Part shown: positions 1 through 7,837 of the stretch, piece after piece | Layout: every line of letters starts with the position of its first letter | Numbering within the stretch: position 1 is the first letter of the stretch | Assembly: GCA_900767695.1 (NCBI GenBank) | Contig: CAAGAC010000054.1 | Coordinates: forward strand, 1-32,395 | Origin: an uncultured Succinivibrio sp. | GTDB lineage: Bacteria; Pseudomonadota; Gammaproteobacteria; Enterobacterales; Succinivibrionaceae | DNA: 32,395 bases | Reading direction: 5' to 3' | The notes under the pieces: generated by a model | What the model was told of the DNA's origin: nothing | Database searches by the model: none | Seen by the model: the letters and a program-made list of their open reading frames with translations, nothing else | Translations under genes and position numbers: made by a program

Positions 1-2
1 GC

Positions 3-1901
3 ATAACGCTCTCGATAAGGCGCGGCGAGATGGTCGCAATCATCGGGCCCTCGGGCTCGGGCAAGTCGACGCTCATGAACATCATCGGCTGCCTCGACCG
101 CCCCACCGGCGGAAGCTACGAGGTCTCGGGCCGCGACACCTCGAACATGGAGCCCGGCGAGCTTGCGGCGCTCAGGCGCGACTTCTTCGGGTTCATCTTC
201 CAGCGCTACCTGCTGCTCTCGAACCTCAACGCCTCGGAGAACGTGCAGGTGCCCTCCATCTACTCGGGCTACCGCCGCGACAAGCGCAGCGGGAGGGCCG
301 AGATGCTTTTGGAGCGCCTGGGGCTTGGCGAGCGCAAGTCCTACAGCCCATCGCAGCTCTCCGGCGGCCAGCAGCAGCGCGTCTCCATAGCCCGCGCCCT
401 CATGAACGGCGGGCAGATCATCCTCGCCGACGAGCCCACCGGAGCGCTCGACACCAAAAGCGGCGAGGAGGTCATGAAGATCCTCACCGAGCTCAACTCC
501 GAGGGCCACACCGTGATCCTCGTGACCCACGATCCGAGGATCGCCGCCCACGCCCGCCGCGTGATCACCATCCGCGACGGCAATGTGGTCTCCGACAAGG
601 TGAACGAGGAAGTTGCCGACGCGGCAAGCTCGGGGGCGGCGCAGAAGGACGGCTCCATTCCCGACGTCTCGTTAAAGCGCGCCTGGTCCACCTCGGCGCG
701 GGCCTATCTCGACCGCTTCTCCGAGGCCGGAGCGATGGCGCTGCGCTCGATGGTCTCAAACCGCATGCGCACGCTGCTCACCATGCTCGGCATCATCATC
801 GGCATCATGGCAGTGGTGATGGTGGTGGCGCTGGCGCGCGGCGCCTCGAACAACATCATCTCGAACATCTCCTCGATGGGCACCAACACCATCTCGGTGA
901 TGCCTGGCGAGCGCATGGGCGACATGCGCTCGGGCAAGGTCCGATCGCTCAAGATCTCGGACATGAACGCGCTGCGCGGCCAGCCCTTCGTCGACTCGGT
1001 GTCGCCAGTGGTGCAGTCGTCGGTGCTCTTCAGGCGCGACAACATCGAGAACACCGGCACGGTCTACGGCATCAGCGCCGACTACTTCCGCGTCTACGGC
1101 ATGGAGCTTGAGCGCGGCAGGCTCTTCACCGAGTCCGAGGCATCGGGAAACCGCCAGGTCTGCGTCATCGACGCCAAGACCGCCTCCTCGATGTTCCCGG
1201 GCGTCGATCCCATCGGCCAGAAGCTCATCGTCAAGACCACGCCGTTGATGGTCGTGGGCGTGCTCACCGACAAGGACATCATGTTCCGCCCGCGCGACGC
1301 GCTCTACGTCTACGCGCCGTACTCGACCGTGATGCACAAGATGTCCAATCAGGACTACCTCTCCACGCTCATCGTGCGCATCGCCGCGGGCTTCTCGACC
1401 CCGGTGGCCGAGGCGAGCCTGACCTCGCTTTTAAAGGCGCGCCACGGGCGCAAGGACTTCTTCATCCAGTCCTCGGACACGATCATGAAGACCATCAGCC
1501 AGACGACCTCGACCTTCACGCTCCTGATCTCCGCCATCGCGGTGATCTCGCTCCTGGTCGGCGGCATCGGCGTCATGAACATCATGCTGGTATCGGTGAC
1601 CGAGCGCACGCGCGAGATCGGCATCCGCATGGCGGTGGGCGCCAGGCAGAGCGACATCATGACCCAGTTCCTCATAGAGGCGGTGACGGTGTGCATCACC
1701 GGCGGCCTTGCAGGCGTGCTACTCTCGCTGGTGGCCGGCAAGGTGGTGGTGCTGTTCTTCCCGTCGGTGCCGCTCTCGTTCTCGGCGCTCTCGATAGTCG
1801 TGGCGGTGCTCACTTCCTCCGTCATCGGCATGGTGTTCGGCTTCATGCCCGCGCGCAACGCGGCAAGGCTCGACCCCATCGAGGCGCTGGCGCGCGAGTG
1901 A
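3..1901 (+). CDS. macB: MacB-type ABC exporter, ATPase fused to permease (5' end missing)
   Basis: Macrolide/peptide exporter subunit of the inner membrane, with an ATPase domain fused to the permease. The reading frame is open to the window edge and the residues before the Met at 30 (ITLSIRRGE) match the usual MacB lead-in, so the gene starts upstream and roughly 30 residues are missing. Counting from that Met: Walker A GPSGSGKST at about 6-14, Q-loop FQRY near 57, ABC signature LSGGQQQR near 109, Walker B ILADEPTGALD near 130, and the H-loop His in VTHD. A first membrane segment near 250 (LGIIIGIMAVVMVVAL) is followed by a periplasmic domain and three C-terminal membrane segments, ending PARNAARLDPIEALARE. 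MacB works with a periplasmic adaptor (MacA, presumably upstream) and a TolC-like channel; a channel gene lies at 4076. Family assignment is secure, substrate unknown. Confidence 0.95.
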   Translation: MTLSIRRGEMVAIIGPSGSGKSTLMNIIGCLDRPTGGSYEVSGRDTSNMEPGELAALRRDFFGFIFQRYLLLSNLNASENVQVPSIYSGYRRDKRSGRAEMLLERLGLGERKSYSPSQLSGGQQQRVSIARALMNGGQIILADEPTGALDTKSGEEVMKILTELNSEGHTVILVTHDPRIAAHARRVITIRDGNVVSDKVNEEVADAASSGAAQKDGSIPDVSLKRAWSTSARAYLDRFSEAGAMALRSMVSNRMRTLLTMLGIIIGIMAVVMVVALARGASNNIISNISSMGTNTISVMPGERMGDMRSGKVRSLKISDMNALRGQPFVDSVSPVVQSSVLFRRDNIENTGTVYGISADYFRVYGMELERGRLFTESEASGNRQVCVIDAKTASSMFPGVDPIGQKLIVKTTPLMVVGVLTDKDIMFRPRDALYVYAPYSTVMHKMSNQDYLSTLIVRIAAGFSTPVAEASLTSLLKARHGRKDFFIQSSDTIMKTISQTTSTFTLLISAIAVISLLVGGIGVMNIMLVSVTERTREIGIRMAVGARQSDIMTQFLIEAVTVCITGGLAGVLLSLVAGKVVVLFFPSVPLSFSALSIVVAVLTSSVIGMVFGFMPARNAARLDPIEALARE

Positions 1902-1954
1902 CGCCGCGGCGATTATTCAAGCGATAAGACAAAAATATGACAGGTGGTGGAGCG

Positions 1955-3223
1955 ATGAAGGCAAGCTTGCGCGCGATGGAGGATCTCTGCGGAGTAGATC
2001 CGCTTGTGAGGATCTTCTGCGATCTGGCGTCGGCGGACACGAGGTCCGATCCCGACTCGAATACGGTTCCCTCGACGGTGGGGCAGCTCAGGCTCGGGGC
2101 GCAGCTCTCCGGGATCATCAACGGCATGGGCTTTAGGTGCGTGCAGGAGAAGACCGGGGTGCTCGTGGCCGAGGTACCAGCAAGCGCGGGGCTTGAGGAT
2201 CTGCCGGCCCTTGCGCTCATCGCCCACCTCGACACCGCCCCCGACGCCCCGGGCGCCGGGGTCACCCCGATGCTGGTCAGGGACTACGACGGCGGGCCCA
2301 TCGAGCTTTCAAGCGGGATTGTCACCGACTCCTCAATCTGCCGCGAGTTGCCGTCGCACAAGGGCGACAGCATCATCGTCACCAGCGGAGAGACGCTCCT
2401 GGGCGCAGACGACAAGGCCGGCGTTGCCGTGATCATGCAGATCCTGCGCGAGCTCTCGACCGATCCCTCGTTCAGGCATCCTGCAATCCGCGCCGTGTTC
2501 TCGGTGGACGAGGAGATCGGCAAGTCCGCCGATCTCATCGACGTTGAGAAGCTCGGCTGCCGCTACGGCGTGACCGTGGACGGCTGCGAGGCAGGCGAGC
2601 TTGACACGGCAACCTTCAACGCCGAGGCCGCGCTTGTCGAGATAAAGGGCCGCAGCGTCCACACCGGCACGGGCTACAAGTCGCTCGTCAACGCCTGCGA
2701 GCTTGCCTCCCGCTTCATGACGATGCTCCCGCCGGACGAGAAGCCTGAGAACACCATGGGGCAGGAGGGCTTCTTCCACGTCCACGAGATCCGCGCGGAG
2801 TCGGCGATCGCGCGGTTGAAGATCATCGTGCGCGACTTCACGCAGGAGGGGCTCTCCCGCCGCATAGCGCTTCTTCTGAAGATCGCGGACCTCATGAACG
2901 CCGAGCTTGGAGAGAGCCGCGTGAGCGTCAGCCACTACCACCAGTACTCGAACATGGCAAGGCCGCTTGAGGAGCACCCCGAGATAGTCAGGATGTGCCG
3001 CGAGGCTTACCGCCGCGCGGGGATCGATCCTCGCGAGATCTCCGTGCGCGGCGGCACCGACGGCTCGAATCTCTCAAACCGCGGCCTTCCCTGCCCGAAC
3101 ATCTTCACCGGGGCGCTGTGCTGCCACGGCGTGCACGAGTGCCTGCCGGTCAAGTCACTGCACCTTGCGCACGACGCGGTGAGGGCGCTTGTCGAAGTCG
3201 CCTCCGAAGGGGGCGCGGCATGA
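1955..3223 (+). CDS. pepT: Peptidase T (tripeptide aminopeptidase)
   Basis: Cytoplasmic M20 dizinc aminopeptidase that removes the N-terminal residue of tripeptides. Diagnostic motifs: AHLDTAPD (metal His and Asp near residues 91-93), LLGADDKAG (bridging Asp), DEEIG (catalytic and metal Glu), the Asp in TVDGCEAGE, RGGTDGS, and the C-terminal metal His in CCHGVHE. The length of 422 residues is close to the usual 405-410. I place the start at 1955 because a GGTGGTGGAG ribosome site sits directly before it; an in-frame ATG at 1937 has no such site. The stop overlaps the next start as ATGA. Its place between macB and an outer-membrane channel gene is unusual and hints that the operon deals with small peptides, which is inference. 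Confidence 0.95.
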   Translation: MKASLRAMEDLCGVDPLVRIFCDLASADTRSDPDSNTVPSTVGQLRLGAQLSGIINGMGFRCVQEKTGVLVAEVPASAGLEDLPALALIAHLDTAPDAPGAGVTPMLVRDYDGGPIELSSGIVTDSSICRELPSHKGDSIIVTSGETLLGADDKAGVAVIMQILRELSTDPSFRHPAIRAVFSVDEEIGKSADLIDVEKLGCRYGVTVDGCEAGELDTATFNAEAALVEIKGRSVHTGTGYKSLVNACELASRFMTMLPPDEKPENTMGQEGFFHVHEIRAESAIARLKIIVRDFTQEGLSRRIALLLKIADLMNAELGESRVSVSHYHQYSNMARPLEEHPEIVRMCREAYRRAGIDPREISVRGGTDGSNLSNRGLPCPNIFTGALCCHGVHECLPVKSLHLAHDAVRALVEVASEGGAA

Positions 3224-4107
3224 AGCGCGTGCTGCTTGTAGGCGCAGGCGGCGGCCTTGGCCGCGAGTGCGAGGCGGCGCTGCTGAAGGCGGAATTCGCG
3301 GTGGCGGCTGCGCCGCACTCCATCTGCGACATCAGCGACGAGGCGGACGTCAGGAGCCTCTTTGAAGGCACCGCGCCCGACATCGTGGTCAACGCCGCGG
3401 CCTACACCGACGTGGACAAGGCCGAGGACGAGCGGGATCAGGCCTTCGCGGTCAACGCCACTGGAGCGGGAAACCTCGCCTCCGAGTGCGCCGCGCGCTC
3501 GATTGCCCTCATCCACGTCTCGACCGACTACGTGTTCTCAAATCCGCTTCACGCCCCGCACACCGAGGCCGAGATCCCGCACGCGGGGTGCGCCTACGGC
3601 CAGTCGAAGCTCGAGGGCGAGCGCCTCGTCGCCCGCTCGGGCTGCCGGCACTTCATCATCCGCACCTGCGGGCTCTTTTGCCGCTTTCGCCCGGGCTTTC
3701 CAGGCGCCATATTGCGAAAGCTCAGGCAGGGAGGGGAGATCAGGGTGATCGCCGACCACAGGATCTGCCCGACCCCCTCGCGCGCGCTCGCAGGAGCCAT
3801 AGCGCAGATAGCAAGGTCCGAGCTCTCGGGCGCGCAGATGCCGATCGGGGCCTACCACTACGCTGGCGCCCCCGGCACCACCTGGTTTGACTTTGCAAAT
3901 GAGATAGCCTCCCGCGCCCGGGCGCTCGGCCTCTATGAGGGCGGGGCGGCCATTGTCCCCGCTGCGGCGGAGGAGATCCCCTCGAAGGCCAGCCGACCCG
4001 AGGACTCCAGGGTCTCGTGCGCGCGCATGCTCAAGGTTTTTGGAATAGGCCAGCCCTCATGGAAGGACTACATAGATGAGACTCTTCAAGGCGCAAGCCT
4101 TAGCTAG
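3220..4107 (+). CDS. rfbD: RmlD-family dTDP-4-dehydrorhamnose reductase
   Basis: NAD(P)H-dependent short-chain reductase of the RmlD family, which performs the last step of dTDP-L-rhamnose synthesis. The Rossmann loop is GAGGGLGRE (residues 8-16). The family block VVNAAAYTDVDKAE is present, then STDYVF and the catalytic YGQSK pair. At 295 residues it has full family length. It starts in a 4-base ATGA overlap with pepT and its last 32 bases overlap the following efflux gene, so all three are probably translated from one mRNA. No rfbA, rfbB or rfbC is visible here, so the substrate is inferred from family only; a related sugar-nucleotide or other carbonyl substrate is possible. Confidence 0.85.
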   Translation: MKRVLLVGAGGGLGRECEAALLKAEFAVAAAPHSICDISDEADVRSLFEGTAPDIVVNAAAYTDVDKAEDERDQAFAVNATGAGNLASECAARSIALIHVSTDYVFSNPLHAPHTEAEIPHAGCAYGQSKLEGERLVARSGCRHFIIRTCGLFCRFRPGFPGAILRKLRQGGEIRVIADHRICPTPSRALAGAIAQIARSELSGAQMPIGAYHYAGAPGTTWFDFANEIASRARALGLYEGGAAIVPAAAEEIPSKASRPEDSRVSCARMLKVFGIGQPSWKDYIDETLQGASLS

Positions 4108-5488
4108 GAGCGGGGCTGCTGGCGCCGTCGCGGCGGGCGCAGTCCTCCTCTCCTCCTGCACGCTTTTCCTCTCGGACTACAGCAGGCCCGACATGCCGTA
4201 CGTCGCCTCGTTCGGCGACGCAGTCTCGCGCTACGGCGCCCCGCCGGGCGGAAAGTTCTGGGAGAAGTTCTCCGATCCGCTCTTAAATGCGGTGACCGAG
4301 GAGGCCGTGGGGCACAACTACGATCTGCGCGCTGCCGTGGTCAACGTCGAGAAGGCCAGGACCGAGGCGTCCATAGCCAGCACCGACCGCAACCCGACCG
4401 CCTCGTCAAGCTTCGGCCCTGACGCCAGGCGCGCGCTCGACCGCCACGACAGCACCCGCAAGTCCTCGTCGCTGAGCTTCGAGATCGGCTACGAGGCCGA
4501 CGTCTTTGGAAAGGTCGAAGCCGCGGTCAGGAGCTCCGACGAGAGCTACCGCGCCACCGCGTGGGACTACTACGCGATGCGCCTCACGGTGATCTCGAAC
4601 ACTGCCCAGGCCTACTGGGAGTACGCCTGCGCCAAGGAGCTTCTGGAGATCGCGAAGGCTGATCTGCGCGACTCCGAGCGCCGCCTCAATCTCATCAGCG
4701 CCCAGTTCGGCGCCGGAGCCGCCGACGCCGTGGATCTCGACACCGCGTGCATCAACGATCTGAAGATCCGAGAGAGCGTGAACGAGGCCGAGCACAGCGT
4801 CCGCGCCGCCAGGACCGCGCTTGACGCGCTCACGGGCAGGACAGCCGATCAGGACATCCCGACAGCCAGGCTCGAGGACGCCCTGATCCCAAGGGCAGGC
4901 AGGGTGTTCCCCGCGCAGCTGCTCTCGCGCCGCCCCGATCTCATGCAGTACGAGGCCCTCATGCGCAAGTCGCTTGCCGACTACGACACGGCAAGGCTCG
5001 CCTTCTTCCCCGGCGTGAGCTTCACCGCAGGACTTAGCTCTGGGAGCACGGTGTCGCTTGGCGACTTCCTGGCAAACCCCATAGGCGCGCTTGGCGCGGC
5101 CATCACGCTGCCGTTCCTCAACTTCCACAAGCTCTCGCTTGAGAAGGAGAGCGCGCTCAAGGACGAGGAGATAGCCCAGCTCAACTTCGTGTCCGCCTAC
5201 ATCGCCGCCGTGCGCGACGTCTACGACGCGCAGAGCGCCAGCGAGTACAACGAGAAGTCGCTGGACAACGCCCAGAAGCAGCTCGCGCTTGCCCGCCAGA
5301 ACTACGAGCGCTACTTCGAGCGCTACCGCTCGGGCCTCTCGCCGCTGTCGGATCTCCTCGACGCCTCCGACAGCCTGCGCAGCGCCGAGAGCGCGGTTCT
5401 GACCTTCAGGCGCGATCTGCTCTCCTCGCAGATGCAGCTCATGGCCGCCCTCGGCGGTGACACCTCCGAGATCGCCAAAGTAGAATAG
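4076..5488 (+). CDS. Outer-membrane efflux lipoprotein, OprM/CusC (NodT) family
   Basis: TolC-like outer-membrane channel of a tripartite efflux pump. The N terminus is a lipoprotein signal with lipobox LLSSC (Cys28), as in OprM, CusC and NodT proteins but not in TolC itself. The family pattern follows: FWEKFSDPLLNAV, a first helical-hairpin repeat (about residues 70-240), the mid-protein LLSRRPDLMQYEALMR, then a second repeat with a long helix rich in Q, N and E. Length 470 is typical. The start at 4076 has GGAAGGA about ten bases upstream, inside rfbD. Being in one operon with macB, it is probably the exit duct for that pump. Confidence 0.92.
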   Translation: MRLFKAQALARSGAAGAVAAGAVLLSSCTLFLSDYSRPDMPYVASFGDAVSRYGAPPGGKFWEKFSDPLLNAVTEEAVGHNYDLRAAVVNVEKARTEASIASTDRNPTASSSFGPDARRALDRHDSTRKSSSLSFEIGYEADVFGKVEAAVRSSDESYRATAWDYYAMRLTVISNTAQAYWEYACAKELLEIAKADLRDSERRLNLISAQFGAGAADAVDLDTACINDLKIRESVNEAEHSVRAARTALDALTGRTADQDIPTARLEDALIPRAGRVFPAQLLSRRPDLMQYEALMRKSLADYDTARLAFFPGVSFTAGLSSGSTVSLGDFLANPIGALGAAITLPFLNFHKLSLEKESALKDEEIAQLNFVSAYIAAVRDVYDAQSASEYNEKSLDNAQKQLALARQNYERYFERYRSGLSPLSDLLDASDSLRSAESAVLTFRRDLLSSQMQLMAALGGDTSEIAKVE

Positions 5489-5523
5489 GCGCAGTTGAAG
5501 GGCACAAATACAAGGAGCATCAA

Positions 5524-6333
5524 ATGGACATCAGCCTCGCGTCCTGGAACGTGAACGGGATCCGCGCCGCATCGGGCAAGGAGGGATGGCAGCAGTGGTT
5601 CTCGCAGGACCGCTACGACGTCATCGGCTTCCAGGAGATCAAGGCCTCCGAGGACCAGCTTCCGAAGAGCGCCGCCGCAAAGGAGGGCTACGAGGGGTTC
5701 TTCAACCCGTCGGTGGTGAAGAAGGGCTACTCGGGCACTGCGGTCTACACGAGGCTCAAGCCCGTATCGTCCTCGATGGAGCTTCCGGATCCCGCCTACC
5801 AGGGCGAGGGGCGCATCATCCACCTCGAGTTCGAGCGCTTCCACTTCATCAACGGCTACTTCCCAAACGGCGGCGCCGAGGTGCTCGACGACGCGGGCAG
5901 GCCCACGGGCGCCTTCAAGCGCGTCCCCTTCAAGATGGGGTTCTTCGAGTGCTTCCTGAAATACGCCGAGGAGCTTAGAAAGGGCAAGCCCGTCGTGGTC
6001 TGCGGCGACTTCAACATCGCCCATGAGCCAATCGATCTCGCCCGCCCGCAGGCCAACGAGCAGAACACCGGCTTCCTGCCTCAGGAACGCGCATTCCTCG
6101 ACCGCTTCATGCAGCACGGCTACATCGACACCTTCAGGAAGGTGAAGGGCAACGTGCCGGGCCAGTACAGCTGGTGGTCCTACCGCATGCGCGCCCGCGA
6201 GAAGAACGTGGGGTGGAGGATCGACTACTTCTTCGTCTCCGACGAGCTTGAGTCCAACATCAAGGACGCCTGGATAGAAAGGGACGTCACGGGCTCCGAC
6301 CACTGCCCGATCGGCCTGACGCTCAGCTTCTGA
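5524..6333 (+). CDS. xthA: Exodeoxyribonuclease III / AP endonuclease
   Basis: Base-excision repair enzyme that cuts DNA 5' to abasic sites and has 3'-5' exonuclease activity. All ExoIII/APE1 family signatures are present: WNVNGIR (residues 8-14), FQEIKA with the metal Glu38, GDFNIAHEPID (Asp162, Asn164), GWRIDYFFVSD, and the terminal catalytic GSDHCP (Asp259, His260). Length 269 is usual. An AGGAG site lies six bases before the ATG. It begins 35 bases after the efflux lipoprotein gene with no clear terminator between, so it may be the last gene of that transcript. It is followed by a hairpin terminator. Confidence 0.96.
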   Translation: MDISLASWNVNGIRAASGKEGWQQWFSQDRYDVIGFQEIKASEDQLPKSAAAKEGYEGFFNPSVVKKGYSGTAVYTRLKPVSSSMELPDPAYQGEGRIIHLEFERFHFINGYFPNGGAEVLDDAGRPTGAFKRVPFKMGFFECFLKYAEELRKGKPVVVCGDFNIAHEPIDLARPQANEQNTGFLPQERAFLDRFMQHGYIDTFRKVKGNVPGQYSWWSYRMRAREKNVGWRIDYFFVSDELESNIKDAWIERDVTGSDHCPIGLTLSF

Positions 6334-6367
6334 GCAGGAAACGGCGGCCCGCAGGGGCACAGCCAGC

Positions 6368-6398
6368 GCAACCCCGTGCCGCAAATGGCCGGGGTTGC
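6368..6398 (+). terminator. Intrinsic terminator after xthA
   Basis: Perfect 9-base arms gcaaccccg and cggggttgc enclose a 13-base loop, and a moderately T-rich stretch (ttgtatcttt) follows. The position 34 bases after the xthA stop fits a terminator. Its right arm abuts the -35 box of the next promoter. Confidence 0.7.
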
Positions 6399-6427
6399 TT
6401 GTATCTTTGGCTTGCAGAAAGCATAAT
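6399..6427 (+). promoter_or_regulatory. Sigma70-type promoter for the DAHP synthase leader
   Basis: TTGTAT at 6399-6404 (4 of 6 consensus bases) and CATAAT at 6422-6427 (5 of 6) are separated by exactly 17 bases. Transcription would begin near 6434 and give a leader of about 214 bases before the DAHP synthase start, long enough for a regulatory leader. The start site is inferred. Confidence 0.6.
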
Positions 6428-6506
6428 AGGTTCGTGAAGGGGCGGCGCAGTGCCGCACCGTGGGGGATCCTGCTTGACCGCCGGATCCAGCAGACAGGTG
6501 AAAATC

Positions 6507-6632
6507 GTGAATATCGAAGCAGCAAAGAAAGCAGAAGAGAGGTTGTGCGTTAAACGAATCGAAAGCAGGGGACTGGCCTTCGAGGCCTCTTCTTTTGGCT
6601 ACTATTATTGGCGATTTTTATTTAGTTACTGA
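6507..6632 (+). CDS. Putative aromatic amino acid leader peptide upstream of DAHP synthase
   Basis: A 41-codon reading frame that stops 15 bases before the DAHP synthase ATG. Its last 12 residues are FGYYYWRFLFSY: one Phe, three consecutive Tyr, one Trp, then Phe, Phe and Tyr, eight aromatics in twelve positions. I choose the GTG at 6507 because AGGTGA lies five bases before it; in-frame GTG codons at 6498 and 6450 (the latter with AAGGGG upstream) are alternatives. Such codon runs are the mark of leader peptides that sense charged tRNA, and the enzyme encoded next is the entry step to Phe, Tyr and Trp. The peptide itself probably has no other function. Whether it acts by transcriptional or translational attenuation is not settled by the sequence. 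Confidence 0.72.
   Translation: MNIEAAKKAEERLCVKRIESRGLAFEASSFGYYYWRFLFSY
6567..6596 (+). promoter_or_regulatory. Hairpin with T-run inside the aromatic leader
   Basis: GGCCT (6575-6579) pairs with AGGCC (6583-6587) over a TCG loop. The stem can extend outward past a two-base bulge through AGGGGA (6567-6572) and TCTTCT (6588-6593) using two G-U pairs, and TTT follows. It resembles an intrinsic terminator, but it lies within the leader reading frame and just upstream of the aromatic codons rather than after the peptide, so its role is uncertain. Confidence 0.4.
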
Positions 6633-6647
6633 GACAAAGGCGGTTTT

Positions 6648-7763
6648 ATGACCAATAGCAGCAGAATCATCCCGCCTCCGCCGAACGAGGCGTGGCGCGG
6701 GATAGTTGATACGAGAATAAGTGAAATGTATCAGGTGCTTCCCCCGGTAGCGCTTACCGAAAAATTCCCGACGACGGAGTTCACCGACCAACTGGTCGAG
6801 CAGACCCGCCAGGACATCCACAACATTTTCAACCGCAAGGACGACAGGCTCGTTGTCATCACCGGCCCTTGCTCCATCCATGACCCCATCGCGGCCGTGG
6901 ACTACGCGACCAGGCTACTGCGCCTGCGCCGCAAGTACGAGAAGCAGCTCGTCATCATCATGCGCGTCTACTTCGAGAAGCCGCGCACGACCGTGGGCTG
7001 GAAGGGCCTCATCAACGATCCGGGCCTCGACGACTCGCACGACATCAACCGCGGCCTGCGCATCGCGCGCAAGCTCCTGCGCGACATCAACAGCATGGGC
7101 ATGCCGGCGGCCACCGAGTTCCTCGATCCGATCACCGTGCAGTACATCGACGAGTTCATCTCCTGGGGCGCCATCGGCGCCCGCACCACCGAGTCGCAGC
7201 TGCACCGCCAGCTCGCCTCGGCGCTCTCCTGCCCGGTGGGCTTCAAGAACGCCACCGACGGCAGCGTGAGGATCGCGGTCGACGCGGCCATCGCCGCCCG
7301 CCACGAGCACACCTTCATGTCGGTCACGAAGATGGGCCATGTCGCCATCGTCCACACCCGCGGCAACGAGGACTGCCACATCATCCTCCGTGGCGGCCAC
7401 GAGCCGAACTACTCGCACGAGCACGTCGAGCAGGCCTGCGCCGAGCTTCGCAAGGCCGGCCTCAACGAGATGGTCATGATCGACGCCTCGCACTCGAACT
7501 CGCACAAGCAGTACAAGCGGCAGATAGAGGTCGCCAACGACGTGGCCTCCCAGATCGCCGCAGGCGACGACCGCATCTTCGGGCTGATGCTCGAGAGCAA
7601 CATCGTCGAGGGGCGCCAGGACCTGACGCCTGATCTCTCAAAGCTCGTCTACGGGCAGTCGATCACCGACGCCTGCATCTGCTTCGAGGACACCGAAATG
7701 GTGATAGAGCGCCTGAACGGCGCCGTCCTCGAGCGGCGCAAGCGCCTGGCGGCGCGTGCTTGA
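6648..7763 (+). CDS. aroG: Class I 3-deoxy-7-phosphoheptulonate (DAHP) synthase
   Basis: First enzyme of the shikimate pathway, condensing phosphoenolpyruvate with erythrose 4-phosphate in the cytoplasm. The protein follows the AroF/AroG/AroH pattern throughout: LPPVALTEKFP, GPCSIHDP with the metal Cys75, MRVYFEKPRTTVGWKGLINDP, WGAIGARTTESQ, CPVGFKN, SVTKMGH, ILRGGHEPNY, MIDASHSNS and SITDACI. The N terminus is about 14 residues longer than E. coli AroG. Which aromatic acid inhibits it cannot be assigned by eye, so the aroG symbol marks the family rather than the isoform. An AAAGG site lies seven bases before the ATG and a leader peptide ends 15 bases upstream. A strong terminator follows. 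Confidence 0.96.
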   Translation: MTNSSRIIPPPPNEAWRGIVDTRISEMYQVLPPVALTEKFPTTEFTDQLVEQTRQDIHNIFNRKDDRLVVITGPCSIHDPIAAVDYATRLLRLRRKYEKQLVIIMRVYFEKPRTTVGWKGLINDPGLDDSHDINRGLRIARKLLRDINSMGMPAATEFLDPITVQYIDEFISWGAIGARTTESQLHRQLASALSCPVGFKNATDGSVRIAVDAAIAARHEHTFMSVTKMGHVAIVHTRGNEDCHIILRGGHEPNYSHEHVEQACAELRKAGLNEMVMIDASHSNSHKQYKRQIEVANDVASQIAAGDDRIFGLMLESNIVEGRQDLTPDLSKLVYGQSITDACICFEDTEMVIERLNGAVLERRKRLAARA

Positions 7764-7775
7764 GCAAAGCCGCAC

Positions 7776-7810
7776 CAAAGCCCGGCCCTGCCGGGCTTTG
7801 CCATCTTTTC
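7776..7810 (+). terminator. Intrinsic terminator after DAHP synthase
   Basis: An 11-base perfect stem, caaagcccggc (7776-7786) and gccgggctttg (7790-7800), has a three-base loop and is followed by ccatcttttc. It sits 12 bases after the stop codon. Only 37 bases then remain before serA, so serA needs either read-through or a promoter I could not identify. Confidence 0.85.
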
Positions 7811-7837
7811 AGGAAATGCTTCAATCCAGAGGTAAAA

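Noticed and set aside
1937..1954. Earlier in-frame ATG for pepT
   Set aside because: No ribosome site before it, while GGTGGTGGAG precedes the ATG at 1955.
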